This document shows, one piece after another, positions 35,100-42,163 of a stretch of 64,000 bases of DNA. The stretch is from the NCBI GenBank assembly GCA_965216195.1, contig OZ244151.1, positions 1,178,001-1,242,000 of the forward strand. The letters run 5' to 3'. The notes beneath the pieces are model-generated. The model ran no database searches and had not been told where the DNA came from. It saw only the letters and a program-made list of their open reading frames with translations. The DNA is from Aridibacter sp965216195. Lineage in GTDB: Bacteria; Acidobacteriota; Blastocatellia; Pyrinomonadales; Pyrinomonadaceae. How positions within the stretch are numbered: position 1 is the first letter of the stretch; each line of letters begins with the position of its first letter. The translations under genes and the position numbers were made by a program.

Positions 35100-35138
35100 T
35101 TGATTTGAATTATAGAATTTGTTATAAACTTATGACAA
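35100..35138 (+). promoter_or_regulatory. Promoter with embedded operator abutting the aldehyde dehydrogenase ATG
   Basis: TTGATT (35100-35105), 17-bp spacer, TATAAA (35123-35128). The operator TTGTTATA-AACT-TATGACAA (35119-35138, 15 of 16 arm positions) covers the -10 and ends on the base before the ATG. There is no Shine-Dalgarno, so the predicted transcript would be leaderless or nearly so. Confidence 0.7.
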
Positions 35139-36599
35139 ATGCAAGCAATCCATCACATCATTGACGGCGAAAAAGTACCTTCCAAATCGGGTAAAACTTT
35201 CGCGAGCGAAAACCCGGCGACGGAAGATCAGATCGCTGAAGTTGCATTTGGTGAAGGCGCGGATGTGGATGCGGCGGTTGAATCTGCGGACAAAGCGTTT
35301 CAAGGTGAATGGTCGAAGTTTACACCAGCCGAGCGCGGCAAACTCCTATACAAAGTTGCCGAAGGATTGCTCGAAAAGAAGGAAGATTTTGCAAAAGCTG
35401 AAACAGTAGATTCGGGGAAAACTTTTCAATCAAATTTGATAATCGACGTTCCGTTTTGCGCCGATTTCTGGCGTTACTATGCCGGAGCGGCGGATAAACT
35501 TCGAACGCCGGTTGTTGCAAACGAATACGGAACGCATCGATACGCGGTACGCGAACCTTACGGCGTAATCGGAGCGATCGCGCCTTGGAATTTCCCCCTT
35601 GTGATGGCGACCTTGAAAATCTGTGCGGCGCTTGCAGCGGGGAACACGGTCGTGATGAAAATGGCGGAGCAAACGCCGGCGACAGTTACGATGCTTGGCG
35701 AATTGCTGCTCGAAGTTGGATTTCCAAAAGGCGTCGTAAATATCGTCCATGGCGATGGAACGACTGGAGCCGAGTTGGTCAAACACCCGAAGGTAAAGAA
35801 AATTGCTTTTACGGGAAGCTCTAAAATTGGGAAGTTAATTGCTCAGCAATGCGCTGCGGAAACAAAACCTGTCTTGGTCGAAATGGGAGGGAAGTCTGCC
35901 AACGTAGTTTTTCGGGACGCCGATCTGGATCTGGCTGTAAATGGCGTGATGCAGTCGAGCCTTGGAAACAACGGTCAGTTTTGTCTCGCCGCCTCGCGGG
36001 TTTTGGTTGACGAGTCGATCGCGGATGAGGTAATCGAGAGGATGATTGCGAAAGCCAAATCGATCAAACTTGGGGATCCGTTTGATGCCGCGACAAACTG
36101 CGGTCCGATCATCTCTGAAAAACAACTCGAACGCGTAATAAGCTACATAGAAATTGGGAAAGACGAAGGTGCGGAAGTGGTCACGGGCGGAAAACGCTCG
36201 CAAGAATTTGAAAAAGGTTATTATCTCGAGCCGACCGTTTTTAGAAACATGTCACGCGGGATGCGAATTTTTCAGGAAGAAATTTTTGGTCCCGTCGTTG
36301 GTGTCACGACATTTAAGACTGAAGAAGAAGCGATCGAATTAGCAAATGACTCGGCGTATGGTTTGGGGGCATATTTTTGGTCGAAGGATATTGACAGGGT
36401 TCACCGCGTTATCGGAGCGATGGATGCGGGACTTGTTTTTGTAAATATGCCTTCTTATATGACTCCGCAGATGCCTGCGGGAATCAGGAAATTGAGCGGC
36501 ACGGGGCAGAATTTTGGACTCGAAGCGCTCGAAAATTACACAAAACTTAAGGGAGTTTACGTAAATTATTCAGGGAAGATATTCCCGTGGCTAAGCTAG
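35139..36599 (+). CDS. NAD(P)-dependent aldehyde dehydrogenase
   Basis: 486 residues, full-length ALDH superfamily. Visible: PWNFPLVMATLKICAALAAGN, FTGSSKIGKLIAQ (cofactor loop), general-base Glu in VEMGGKSANVVF, catalytic Cys in NNGQFCLAASR, and EEIFGPVVGV. It oxidises an aldehyde or semialdehyde to the acid. The overall likeness is to betaine/gamma-aminobutyraldehyde-type dehydrogenases, but the substrate cannot be fixed. It is preceded directly by the shared operator, without an RBS, and could handle the aldehyde produced by the amine oxidase at 27913. Confidence 0.94.
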   Translation: MQAIHHIIDGEKVPSKSGKTFASENPATEDQIAEVAFGEGADVDAAVESADKAFQGEWSKFTPAERGKLLYKVAEGLLEKKEDFAKAETVDSGKTFQSNLIIDVPFCADFWRYYAGAADKLRTPVVANEYGTHRYAVREPYGVIGAIAPWNFPLVMATLKICAALAAGNTVVMKMAEQTPATVTMLGELLLEVGFPKGVVNIVHGDGTTGAELVKHPKVKKIAFTGSSKIGKLIAQQCAAETKPVLVEMGGKSANVVFRDADLDLAVNGVMQSSLGNNGQFCLAASRVLVDESIADEVIERMIAKAKSIKLGDPFDAATNCGPIISEKQLERVISYIEIGKDEGAEVVTGGKRSQEFEKGYYLEPTVFRNMSRGMRIFQEEIFGPVVGVTTFKTEEEAIELANDSAYGLGAYFWSKDIDRVHRVIGAMDAGLVFVNMPSYMTPQMPAGIRKLSGTGQNFGLEALENYTKLKGVYVNYSGKIFPWLS

Positions 36600-36688
36600 T
36601 GAGGTGGTCAGTTGTCAGTGGCCGGTGCTTAGATTAGATTTTTCTGAACACTGAACACTGAACACTGATCTGTTCACTGGGAGGAAAT

Positions 36689-37138
36689 ATGAGCGAACAA
36701 GCAGCAGCAAAAGTGCCCTACCCGGGGTTTCTAAGACACGCAGGAATCTGGGAGGGAACATACACATTAATCGATGCAAAGACGGGTGAGGTTCTTGATC
36801 ATCACAAAGCCAGACTGACGTGTAAAACAAACGGGATCGATCAATATCATCAGCAAAATCACTATACTTGGGATGACGGAAAGGAAGAGATCAAGGAGTT
36901 TCCGGGGACTTTTGAGGAAGGTTGGCTAAAATTTGACAACGAACGTCTGACGGGAGAATCCTGCGAGGTTGACGAAAATACGATCTATCTGACCTGGAAA
37001 TATAAGGACCAGCCAAACAGCAGTTTTTCCGAAATCATCACGCTCGAATCAGATACTCATCGCGCCCGCACGTGGCAGCATTTTGAAAACGGTGAGTTTG
37101 TAAAGTTGACCGTGATTGATGAGCGGAAAGTGGGCTAG
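36689..37138 (+). CDS. Small lipocalin-like protein (possibly DUF3598-related)
   Basis: 149 residues, cytoplasmic. The pattern LRHAGIWEGTYTLIDAKTGEVLDHHKARLTCK, FPGTFEEGWLKFDNERLTGESCEVDENTIYLTWKYK and RARTWQHFENGEFVKLTVIDERKV is that of a beta-barrel ligand-binding protein with a W-x-G-x-Y/F entry motif, resembling DUF3598-type sequences. A strong RBS (GGGAGGAAAT) precedes ATG 36689. It follows the aldehyde dehydrogenase, separated by a GAACACT repeat. Together with the two CpcT/CpeT-like genes it adds a third lipocalin-type fold to the island. Function unknown. Confidence 0.62.
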   Translation: MSEQAAAKVPYPGFLRHAGIWEGTYTLIDAKTGEVLDHHKARLTCKTNGIDQYHQQNHYTWDDGKEEIKEFPGTFEEGWLKFDNERLTGESCEVDENTIYLTWKYKDQPNSSFSEIITLESDTHRARTWQHFENGEFVKLTVIDERKVG

Positions 37139-37261
37139 GTTGTCGGGAAGTGTTTCAGATTTCGGCAAATAAATGCCGCTTCGGAATAGATGAGAACTGA
37201 TAGATGGCAGATGATAGATGGGTCTTCATAAATCTATTAGTTGTAATCTATTATCTACAAG

Positions 37262-38026
37262 CTATTTCGAAACAAATCTCCATTCGCCGTCAATTTTTGC
37301 GTTTTTAAGATCGGTTTCGATAAGACGATTTATTATTTCTTTGCCGTCTTTATTGAGAATGATGAACCGCGCGGAAGCCTTTACCACACCTACTTTCTTA
37401 GCGTAGTGATAGACGTTTACACTTCGCGCTTTTCGTCCGTCGCCTAATTTCCAAAACGTTTCCGATTCTATTCGCAGAGCCTTCTTAAATTTCCCGGCTG
37501 TAGTTTTCACCGTCTCGCGTCCGACGATTTTTTGGGTGATTCGGTACTCGCCCTGTGAAGTTTCGCCGTTGGGTAAATGTTGATTGAAACTCCGATTTTC
37601 ATCGCGTTTTTGTCCGACTTTAACCTTTCTTGTCAGCCATAGGATTGGTTTTTCAAAAACAACAAAACTTTGTTTCAAAGCCATTTCCTCACCAACGTGA
37701 TAGATATCGCCGTTTTCAATACGCAGGAGTTTAGCGGCTTTTGTGGCATCGTAGTGTTTGAACGCGTTGTTAGCGGGCTTGGTTACTGTGTCCCAAAGAC
37801 CGTCGATAGAATAAGTCGAAGCAAAGTTGGTTTTGTCATGTACTATTCTCGAAATATAATCACCATCTTTCCAACCCGGTGGAGCGACGTAGCGCCATTC
37901 ATTGCCGTCTGCAATTGGGTAATAGTCGCTGATTTTGAATGACTTTTGAGCTGGAATTGCCGAAGGCAGGCATAGCAGAAAACCAGCGAGTAGAAAAGGG
38001 AATATCAGTTTGCGCGTTGCGCTCAT
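37262..38026 (-). CDS. Secreted protein of unknown function
   Basis: 254 residues from ATG 38026, which begins a signal peptide (MSATRKLIFPFLLAGFLLCLPSAIPAQ). The frame continues upstream to 38188, but those codons overlap the nitrilase gene and a repeat that translates as WSVGVPPA, a typical false extension. The mature part (SDYYPIADGNEWRYVAPPGW, KFKKALRIESETFWKLGDGRKARSVNVYHYAKKVGVVKA) resembles secreted beta-rich proteins that begin with a Y-Y-P...G-N-x-W-x-Y motif. No enzyme motif seen. Minus strand, 25 bp after the nitrilase homologue. Confidence 0.72.
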   Translation of the reverse strand: MSATRKLIFPFLLAGFLLCLPSAIPAQKSFKISDYYPIADGNEWRYVAPPGWKDGDYISRIVHDKTNFASTYSIDGLWDTVTKPANNAFKHYDATKAAKLLRIENGDIYHVGEEMALKQSFVVFEKPILWLTRKVKVGQKRDENRSFNQHLPNGETSQGEYRITQKIVGRETVKTTAGKFKKALRIESETFWKLGDGRKARSVNVYHYAKKVGVVKASARFIILNKDGKEIINRLIETDLKNAKIDGEWRFVSK

Positions 38027-38053
38027 GGCAGGCGGGACGCCTACGCTCCATTC
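38021..38053. repeat. GGCGGGACGCCTACGCTCC repeat (VGVPPA flavour)
   Basis: Contains the small hairpin GGC-gggac-GCC followed by TACGCTCCA. On the minus strand it reads as codons for WSVGVPPAM. A relative (GCAGGGATGCTTACGCTCCA) lies inside the acyl-CoA ligase gene at about 42680-42700. Confidence 0.7.
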
Positions 38054-39071
38054 ATATGATATTTTCGTTTTCAAGTTTTTTAATGACCTCTTTTTGTGTT
38101 TTAACAAAATGCGCCCGCTCAGCTTTTTTGTCGGCGAGCGAATTTGGCGGGTAAAAGGATTTTGAATAACTTTGAGCGTAGAGTTCAAATCTTTGACGGG
38201 ATAAAATATTTCCCATGCCGGCGCGTCGTCGGTTGCGTCGAAGTGCAGCTAAATCAATCTCTGCAAAAGCGTTCATCGATTCGCCCTGCGCAGTTTCGGC
38301 AATTACCAAACCCTTATAATCAACTATTTTTGATCCGCCGTCGGTGGAATTTTCCGGAATGCCTATGTCTGCAATTCCCGCGGAGTTTGCGGAAACGACG
38401 TACGCCATACTTTCAAAGGCACGCGCCATTTTTGCGACATCCTTTGGCGTATTTTCCATCCCGAAAACCTCTGACGATGAGTGGCAAAAAACCTCCGCCC
38501 CGCGCATCGCCAGACATCGGCCGACTTCGGGATAGAGGATTTCTTCGGATGCAATGCACGCCAGGTTTCCGATCTCGGTTTTGGCAACCGGAAAAACGCC
38601 ATCGTAACCATAAATTTCCACATATTTATCCCAAACGTCATGCGGCGTCGGGGCGTACATCGAATTAAGGCGTCGGTAGCGCAAAACGACCTCGCCTGTT
38701 GGATCGATTACGAAAGACGTTTGAAAATAAAGCTCCGGAAAGTTTTCATCCAGCTCGTATGCGTTTCCCGAGAGGAAAACGTCGTGCTTATTCGCGATTT
38801 CGCCAAGCAGCGCGTAGGTTTCGCCCTCTGGTTTGATACATGCTTTTTCGCGCCAGTCTTCGATCGATTCTCCAAGCGGAAAGCTCGTTAAAAAGTACTC
38901 GGGCAAAACAAAAAGCCTCGTGTCTTGTCCGACAAAGGCTTTGCTCGCAAAAATCTGTTTATCGAGACGGGCGATCGTTTCCCGCATTATATCGCGGGTT
39001 TCTTCTTTAGTTTTCGCTTTATTCACCGCGAAGCATTTTGTTTGAAGTGCAATAGCTCGATAGGCGTCCAT
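38052..39071 (-). CDS. Nitrilase-superfamily (aliphatic-amidase-like) homologue with altered triad
   Basis: 339 residues of the carbon-nitrogen hydrolase fold. The glutamate is present (FVLPEYFLTSFPLG). The catalytic lysine position reads arginine (VVLRYRRLNSMY where amidases have YRK). Aligning on YPE, the nucleophile cysteine position falls on serine (ACIASEEILYPEVGR; a cysteine lies three residues earlier). So Glu-Lys-Cys appears to be Glu-Arg-Ser. It may be a non-canonical or binding-only member. It is encoded with hydantoinase A upstream on the same strand (100 bp) and would fit an amide-degrading island. The alignment is by eye. Confidence 0.82.
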   Translation of the reverse strand: MDAYRAIALQTKCFAVNKAKTKEETRDIMRETIARLDKQIFASKAFVGQDTRLFVLPEYFLTSFPLGESIEDWREKACIKPEGETYALLGEIANKHDVFLSGNAYELDENFPELYFQTSFVIDPTGEVVLRYRRLNSMYAPTPHDVWDKYVEIYGYDGVFPVAKTEIGNLACIASEEILYPEVGRCLAMRGAEVFCHSSSEVFGMENTPKDVAKMARAFESMAYVVSANSAGIADIGIPENSTDGGSKIVDYKGLVIAETAQGESMNAFAEIDLAALRRNRRRAGMGNILSRQRFELYAQSYSKSFYPPNSLADKKAERAHFVKTQKEVIKKLENENII

Positions 39072-39085
39072 TTATTTCACCTGTG

Positions 39086-39165
39086 AGCCACAGAGTACAC
39101 AGAGAACTGGAGGAATTGCAAATATATTTCAAAAAACTCTGCGAACTCCTTATCTCTCTGTGGCT
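39086..39165. repeat. CCACAGAG-flavour inverted repeat pair
   Basis: Left arm AGCCACAGAGTACACAGAGA (39086-39105) and right arm TCTCTCTGTGGCT (39153-39165) in the gap between the nitrilase homologue and hydantoinase A. Same flavour as the arms at 33434-33780. Confidence 0.8.
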
Positions 39166-39170
39166 ATTCT

Positions 39171-41222
39171 TTATTCGTTAGGGGAAATCAAGATGTTCAT
39201 ATATTCATCAACCTTCCCATGATGATCCGGCAAAATAACTGTCGTTGAATCTTTTTGAGTAACAATCGCCGGACCCTTGATCGTATGACCCGATTTGAGC
39301 TTATCCCGATCATAGATCGGAGTGTCGAGTTCTTTCCCTTCAAACCAGGCTTTGTGATCCTGCACTTTCGCACTATCGGCATTTTCATCACCGGCATCGT
39401 ACTTAGGCAATTCGACCTTGGTTACTTTCCCGATCCCCATTGCGCGCAAGTTTACGATTTCGATCGTCGAATCGATGTTGAAGCCGTATGACTTATCATG
39501 GATTTCCTTAAAGTCTTCGATAAATTTTGCTTTGCCTTCTTCGGTTTCAAACTGATCCGGTTCGACCGTAATCGGAAACTCAAAACCCTGTCGGTAATAG
39601 CGAACGTCAACCTGATAAACGAGCTTCCGTTTGTCTTCCGGAATGTTTTCGCCTTCAAGCCACTCTGTAGCGTCGCCGGCAAGCGACTGGAAAATCTCGC
39701 CAAATTCCTTCGGGTCGATTTTGTCCATTTCACGAATAAGCGTGCGCGAAAATTCGTTTTTGATATCCGAATGCAGGAAGCCAAGCGCCGACAAAACACC
39801 CGGAGTTGGCGGGGAAATACATGGGAACGCGCCGGACAACTTCGACAGATAATTACCGTGAAGCGGCCCCGCGCCGCCAAACGCAACAAGCACAAATTCA
39901 CGGGGATCGAGCCCTCTCTGGATTGAGACAAGCCTGAGAGCTCCAAACATATTTTCGTTTACAATGTCAAGAATTCCTTGCGCTGCCTCTTCGATAGAAA
40001 GGTCGAGCGAATCGGCAACCGTTTTAACAGCGTTTCTTGCCGCCTCGACATCGAGCGACATTTCGCCGCCCAGTAGACTCGGAGGAAGATGCCCTAAAAC
40101 GACATTGGCGTCGGTCACCGTCGGTGCTTCGCCGCCGCGTCCATAAGCAGCCGGTCCGGGGTCGGCCCCTGCGCTTTCCGGTCCGACACGAAGAGCACCG
40201 GTCATCGGAACGTGTGCAATTGAACCGCCTCCCGCACCCACGGTTCTCACATCTACAGAAGATGCTTTTACGGGATAGTATCCAACTCGTGTTTCGCGAA
40301 CGAGATTTGGTTCGCCGCCCATCGAGACCGCAACGTCAGTCGAGGTTCCGCCCATATCAAACGATAGAACATTGTCGAAACCTGCAAGCTCACCGACGTA
40401 GGCTGCTGCAACCGCACCTCCGCTCGGCCCGGAAAGAAGCGTGTTTACAGGCGATTCCTTTGCCGATTCGATTGACATTACACCGCCATCCGAACGGACA
40501 ATGTTTACCGTCGGGGTCATATCTGCCTCGGCTAACTTGTCCTGAATTCCTTTAAGATAATTCGACATTTTTGGACGAACATAGGAATTCATCACGGTCG
40601 TCAGGCAGCGCTCATACTCACGAAATTCCGGCAAAATATCGGTCGAGATCGTTACCGGAAGATCGGGATACATTTCGGTCGCGATATCCCGAATTGCTTT
40701 TTCATGAGCACCATTTGCGTAGGAATTGATCATCGAGATCGTCAGTGCCTCAACACCCTGATCCGCAAGATACTTAATATGCTCGCGAACTTCCGCCTCA
40801 TCGATTGGCGTCATTTCTTCTCCTCTAGCCGACATACGTGCCGAAACCCCGCGCGTAAGATAAAGCGGCGCGAGGGGATCCGGTTTTTGCATGATGATCC
40901 AACCGGCAAGCGGGCCCGGTGTCTGCGAACGGGCGACGTGTAGAATTTGTTCAAAACCTTTGTTTGTAATAAGCCCGACCAGTGCTCCTTTTTCTTCGAG
41001 CACCGCGTTTGTCGCCACGGTCGTGCCGTGCAAAATAAGATCCAAATCATCGTGCGAAAGCTCGGATGAATCGACAATCTTGTGAATGCCGTTCAAAATG
41101 CCGATAGATTGATCAGCAGGTGTAGACGGAGTCTTCTCCAGCTGCAGTTGACCGGTTTCTTCGTTAAACAACAAGAGATCGGTGAAGGTTCCACCGACAT
41201 CAATTCCCAGACGATAGCTCAT
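39171..41222 (-). CDS. Hydantoinase A / 5-oxoprolinase-type ATP-binding subunit
   Basis: 683 residues. The N-terminal actin-like phosphate loop GIDVGGTFTDLLLF, HGTTVATNAVLEEKGA, the central NIVRSDGGVMS, GPSGGAVAAAYVGE, FDMGGTSTDVA and the C-terminal DSTTVILPDH define the hydantoinase-A family. It uses ATP to phosphorylate or activate a lactam/imide carbonyl so the B subunit can open the ring. The B partner is at 29569 on the other strand, an unusual split since AB genes are normally adjacent. The promoter on the minus strand has TTGACA-N17-AATAAT and the shared operator. Confidence 0.94.
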   Translation of the reverse strand: MSYRLGIDVGGTFTDLLLFNEETGQLQLEKTPSTPADQSIGILNGIHKIVDSSELSHDDLDLILHGTTVATNAVLEEKGALVGLITNKGFEQILHVARSQTPGPLAGWIIMQKPDPLAPLYLTRGVSARMSARGEEMTPIDEAEVREHIKYLADQGVEALTISMINSYANGAHEKAIRDIATEMYPDLPVTISTDILPEFREYERCLTTVMNSYVRPKMSNYLKGIQDKLAEADMTPTVNIVRSDGGVMSIESAKESPVNTLLSGPSGGAVAAAYVGELAGFDNVLSFDMGGTSTDVAVSMGGEPNLVRETRVGYYPVKASSVDVRTVGAGGGSIAHVPMTGALRVGPESAGADPGPAAYGRGGEAPTVTDANVVLGHLPPSLLGGEMSLDVEAARNAVKTVADSLDLSIEEAAQGILDIVNENMFGALRLVSIQRGLDPREFVLVAFGGAGPLHGNYLSKLSGAFPCISPPTPGVLSALGFLHSDIKNEFSRTLIREMDKIDPKEFGEIFQSLAGDATEWLEGENIPEDKRKLVYQVDVRYYRQGFEFPITVEPDQFETEEGKAKFIEDFKEIHDKSYGFNIDSTIEIVNLRAMGIGKVTKVELPKYDAGDENADSAKVQDHKAWFEGKELDTPIYDRDKLKSGHTIKGPAIVTQKDSTTVILPDHHGKVDEYMNILISPNE

Positions 41223-41246
41223 AATTTATCCTCGCTCGCACAAAAT

Positions 41247-41310
41247 TAGTTATGTTTCTATAACAATTGATTTTGACGCCTATTATTTGCTATAAACTAC
41301 AAATTGTCAA
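41247..41310 (-). promoter_or_regulatory. Minus-strand promoter and shared operator upstream of hydantoinase A
   Basis: On the minus strand TTGACA (41310-41305) is spaced 17 bp from AATAAT (41287-41282). The operator, read on plus, is TAGTTATG-TTTC-TATAACAA at 41247-41266, just downstream of the expected start site. A half-site TTGCTATA (41287-41294) overlaps the -10, and a degenerate copy TTGTCCTA-GACT-TATATCCA (41327-41346) faces the divergent CpcT-like gene at 41410. Confidence 0.7.
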
Positions 41311-41409
41311 AGGAAAAAACAAAAATTTGTCCTAGACTTATATCCAATTTTCCTGTAACGTAACTACAAAGTTTTATAACGTATCTCGTTCTACCGGAAA
41401 AGTGAATAA

Positions 41410-42099
41410 ATGGCTTCGATGTACAGAACATTTATGTCCAAATCAGTTTATATAGTTTTGCTTCTGAGCCTTGCTGCGGGCTTTGTTACGGCCCAGAATC
41501 CGCGAAAAAACAAAGACCTGAAAAGGCTCAAACGGTATATGACAGGGAGTTTCGATACTTTTGCACAGGTTGATCGCGACGAGGAAAACGACACAAAGTA
41601 CAGACACATTCGGGCGCTGCTTCACGTGATTCCGATTGAGATTCCGGAGATGAAAAAGGGGTTTACATTTTATGTTGAAAATGCGGCGGCAGAACGGCGA
41701 AAACGACCATACAGACAGAGGGTGTACTATCTGAGAAGGAACGACAAAGGTGAGGTTGTGCTCCAGGTTTATAAGATCAGCGAGACGAAAAGTCTGATCA
41801 ATGCACACAAAAACCGCGGAGCTTTGAAAAATATAAAGTTTGCTCACCTCACACACGAAAAGGGATGTGATTTGGTTTATAAACGCGTTAATAAGAGGCT
41901 ATATAAGGGGTCAAACGGGGGCAGCAAAGCGTGTAAATCGAGCCTGCGCGGTGCAACGCATACGAATTCGGAAAGTGAGATAACTCCGTCGAGCTGGACA
42001 AACCTCGACCAGGGGTTTGACGATAAGGGTAATCATAAATGGGGACCGCCGCCGGGTGTGGTTGGGCATATTTTTGTTAAACGGAAAACGAGTAATTAA
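41410..42099 (+). CDS. CpcT/CpeT (chromophore lyase family) protein, exported
   Basis: 229 residues; ATG 41410, with other ATGs at 41419 and 41434 also giving a signal peptide (VYIVLLLSLAAGFVTAQ). Nearly the whole mature protein follows the CpcT/CpeT pattern: LKRYMTGSFDTFAQVDRDEEN, FYVENAA, RPYRQRVYYLRR, VLQVYKISE, EKGCDLVYKRVNKRLYKGSNGGSKACKSSLRGATHTNSE, and DQGFDDKGNHKWGPPPGVVGHIFVKR. This is closer to the cyanobacterial core than the protein at 26044. No phycobiliprotein is encoded nearby. It is divergent from hydantoinase A across the operator region. Confidence 0.8.
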   Translation: MASMYRTFMSKSVYIVLLLSLAAGFVTAQNPRKNKDLKRLKRYMTGSFDTFAQVDRDEENDTKYRHIRALLHVIPIEIPEMKKGFTFYVENAAAERRKRPYRQRVYYLRRNDKGEVVLQVYKISETKSLINAHKNRGALKNIKFAHLTHEKGCDLVYKRVNKRLYKGSNGGSKACKSSLRGATHTNSESEITPSSWTNLDQGFDDKGNHKWGPPPGVVGHIFVKRKTSN

Positions 42100-42162
42100 G
42101 AATGGATAACGGGTAATGTGAGTGAAGCAGTTTCATTATTCACTTTCGATTATCCATTTACA
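42100..42162. repeat. GGATAA inverted repeat pair
   Basis: AATGGATAACGGGTAATG (about 42102-42119) faces CATTATTCACTTTCGATTATCCATT (42134-42158). It spans the CpcT-like stop and the acyl-CoA ligase start; the frame from GTG 42122 runs through this repeat and is rejected as the ligase start. Confidence 0.65.
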
Positions 42163-42163
42163 T

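Noticed and set aside
38029..38188. N-terminal extension of the secreted protein at 37262.
   Set aside because: The added codons overlap the nitrilase gene and read through a VGVPPA repeat; the signal peptide begins at 38026.
42122..42163. GTG start for the acyl-CoA ligase.
   Set aside because: These codons translate an inverted repeat arm; the ATG at 42164 opens the conserved part.
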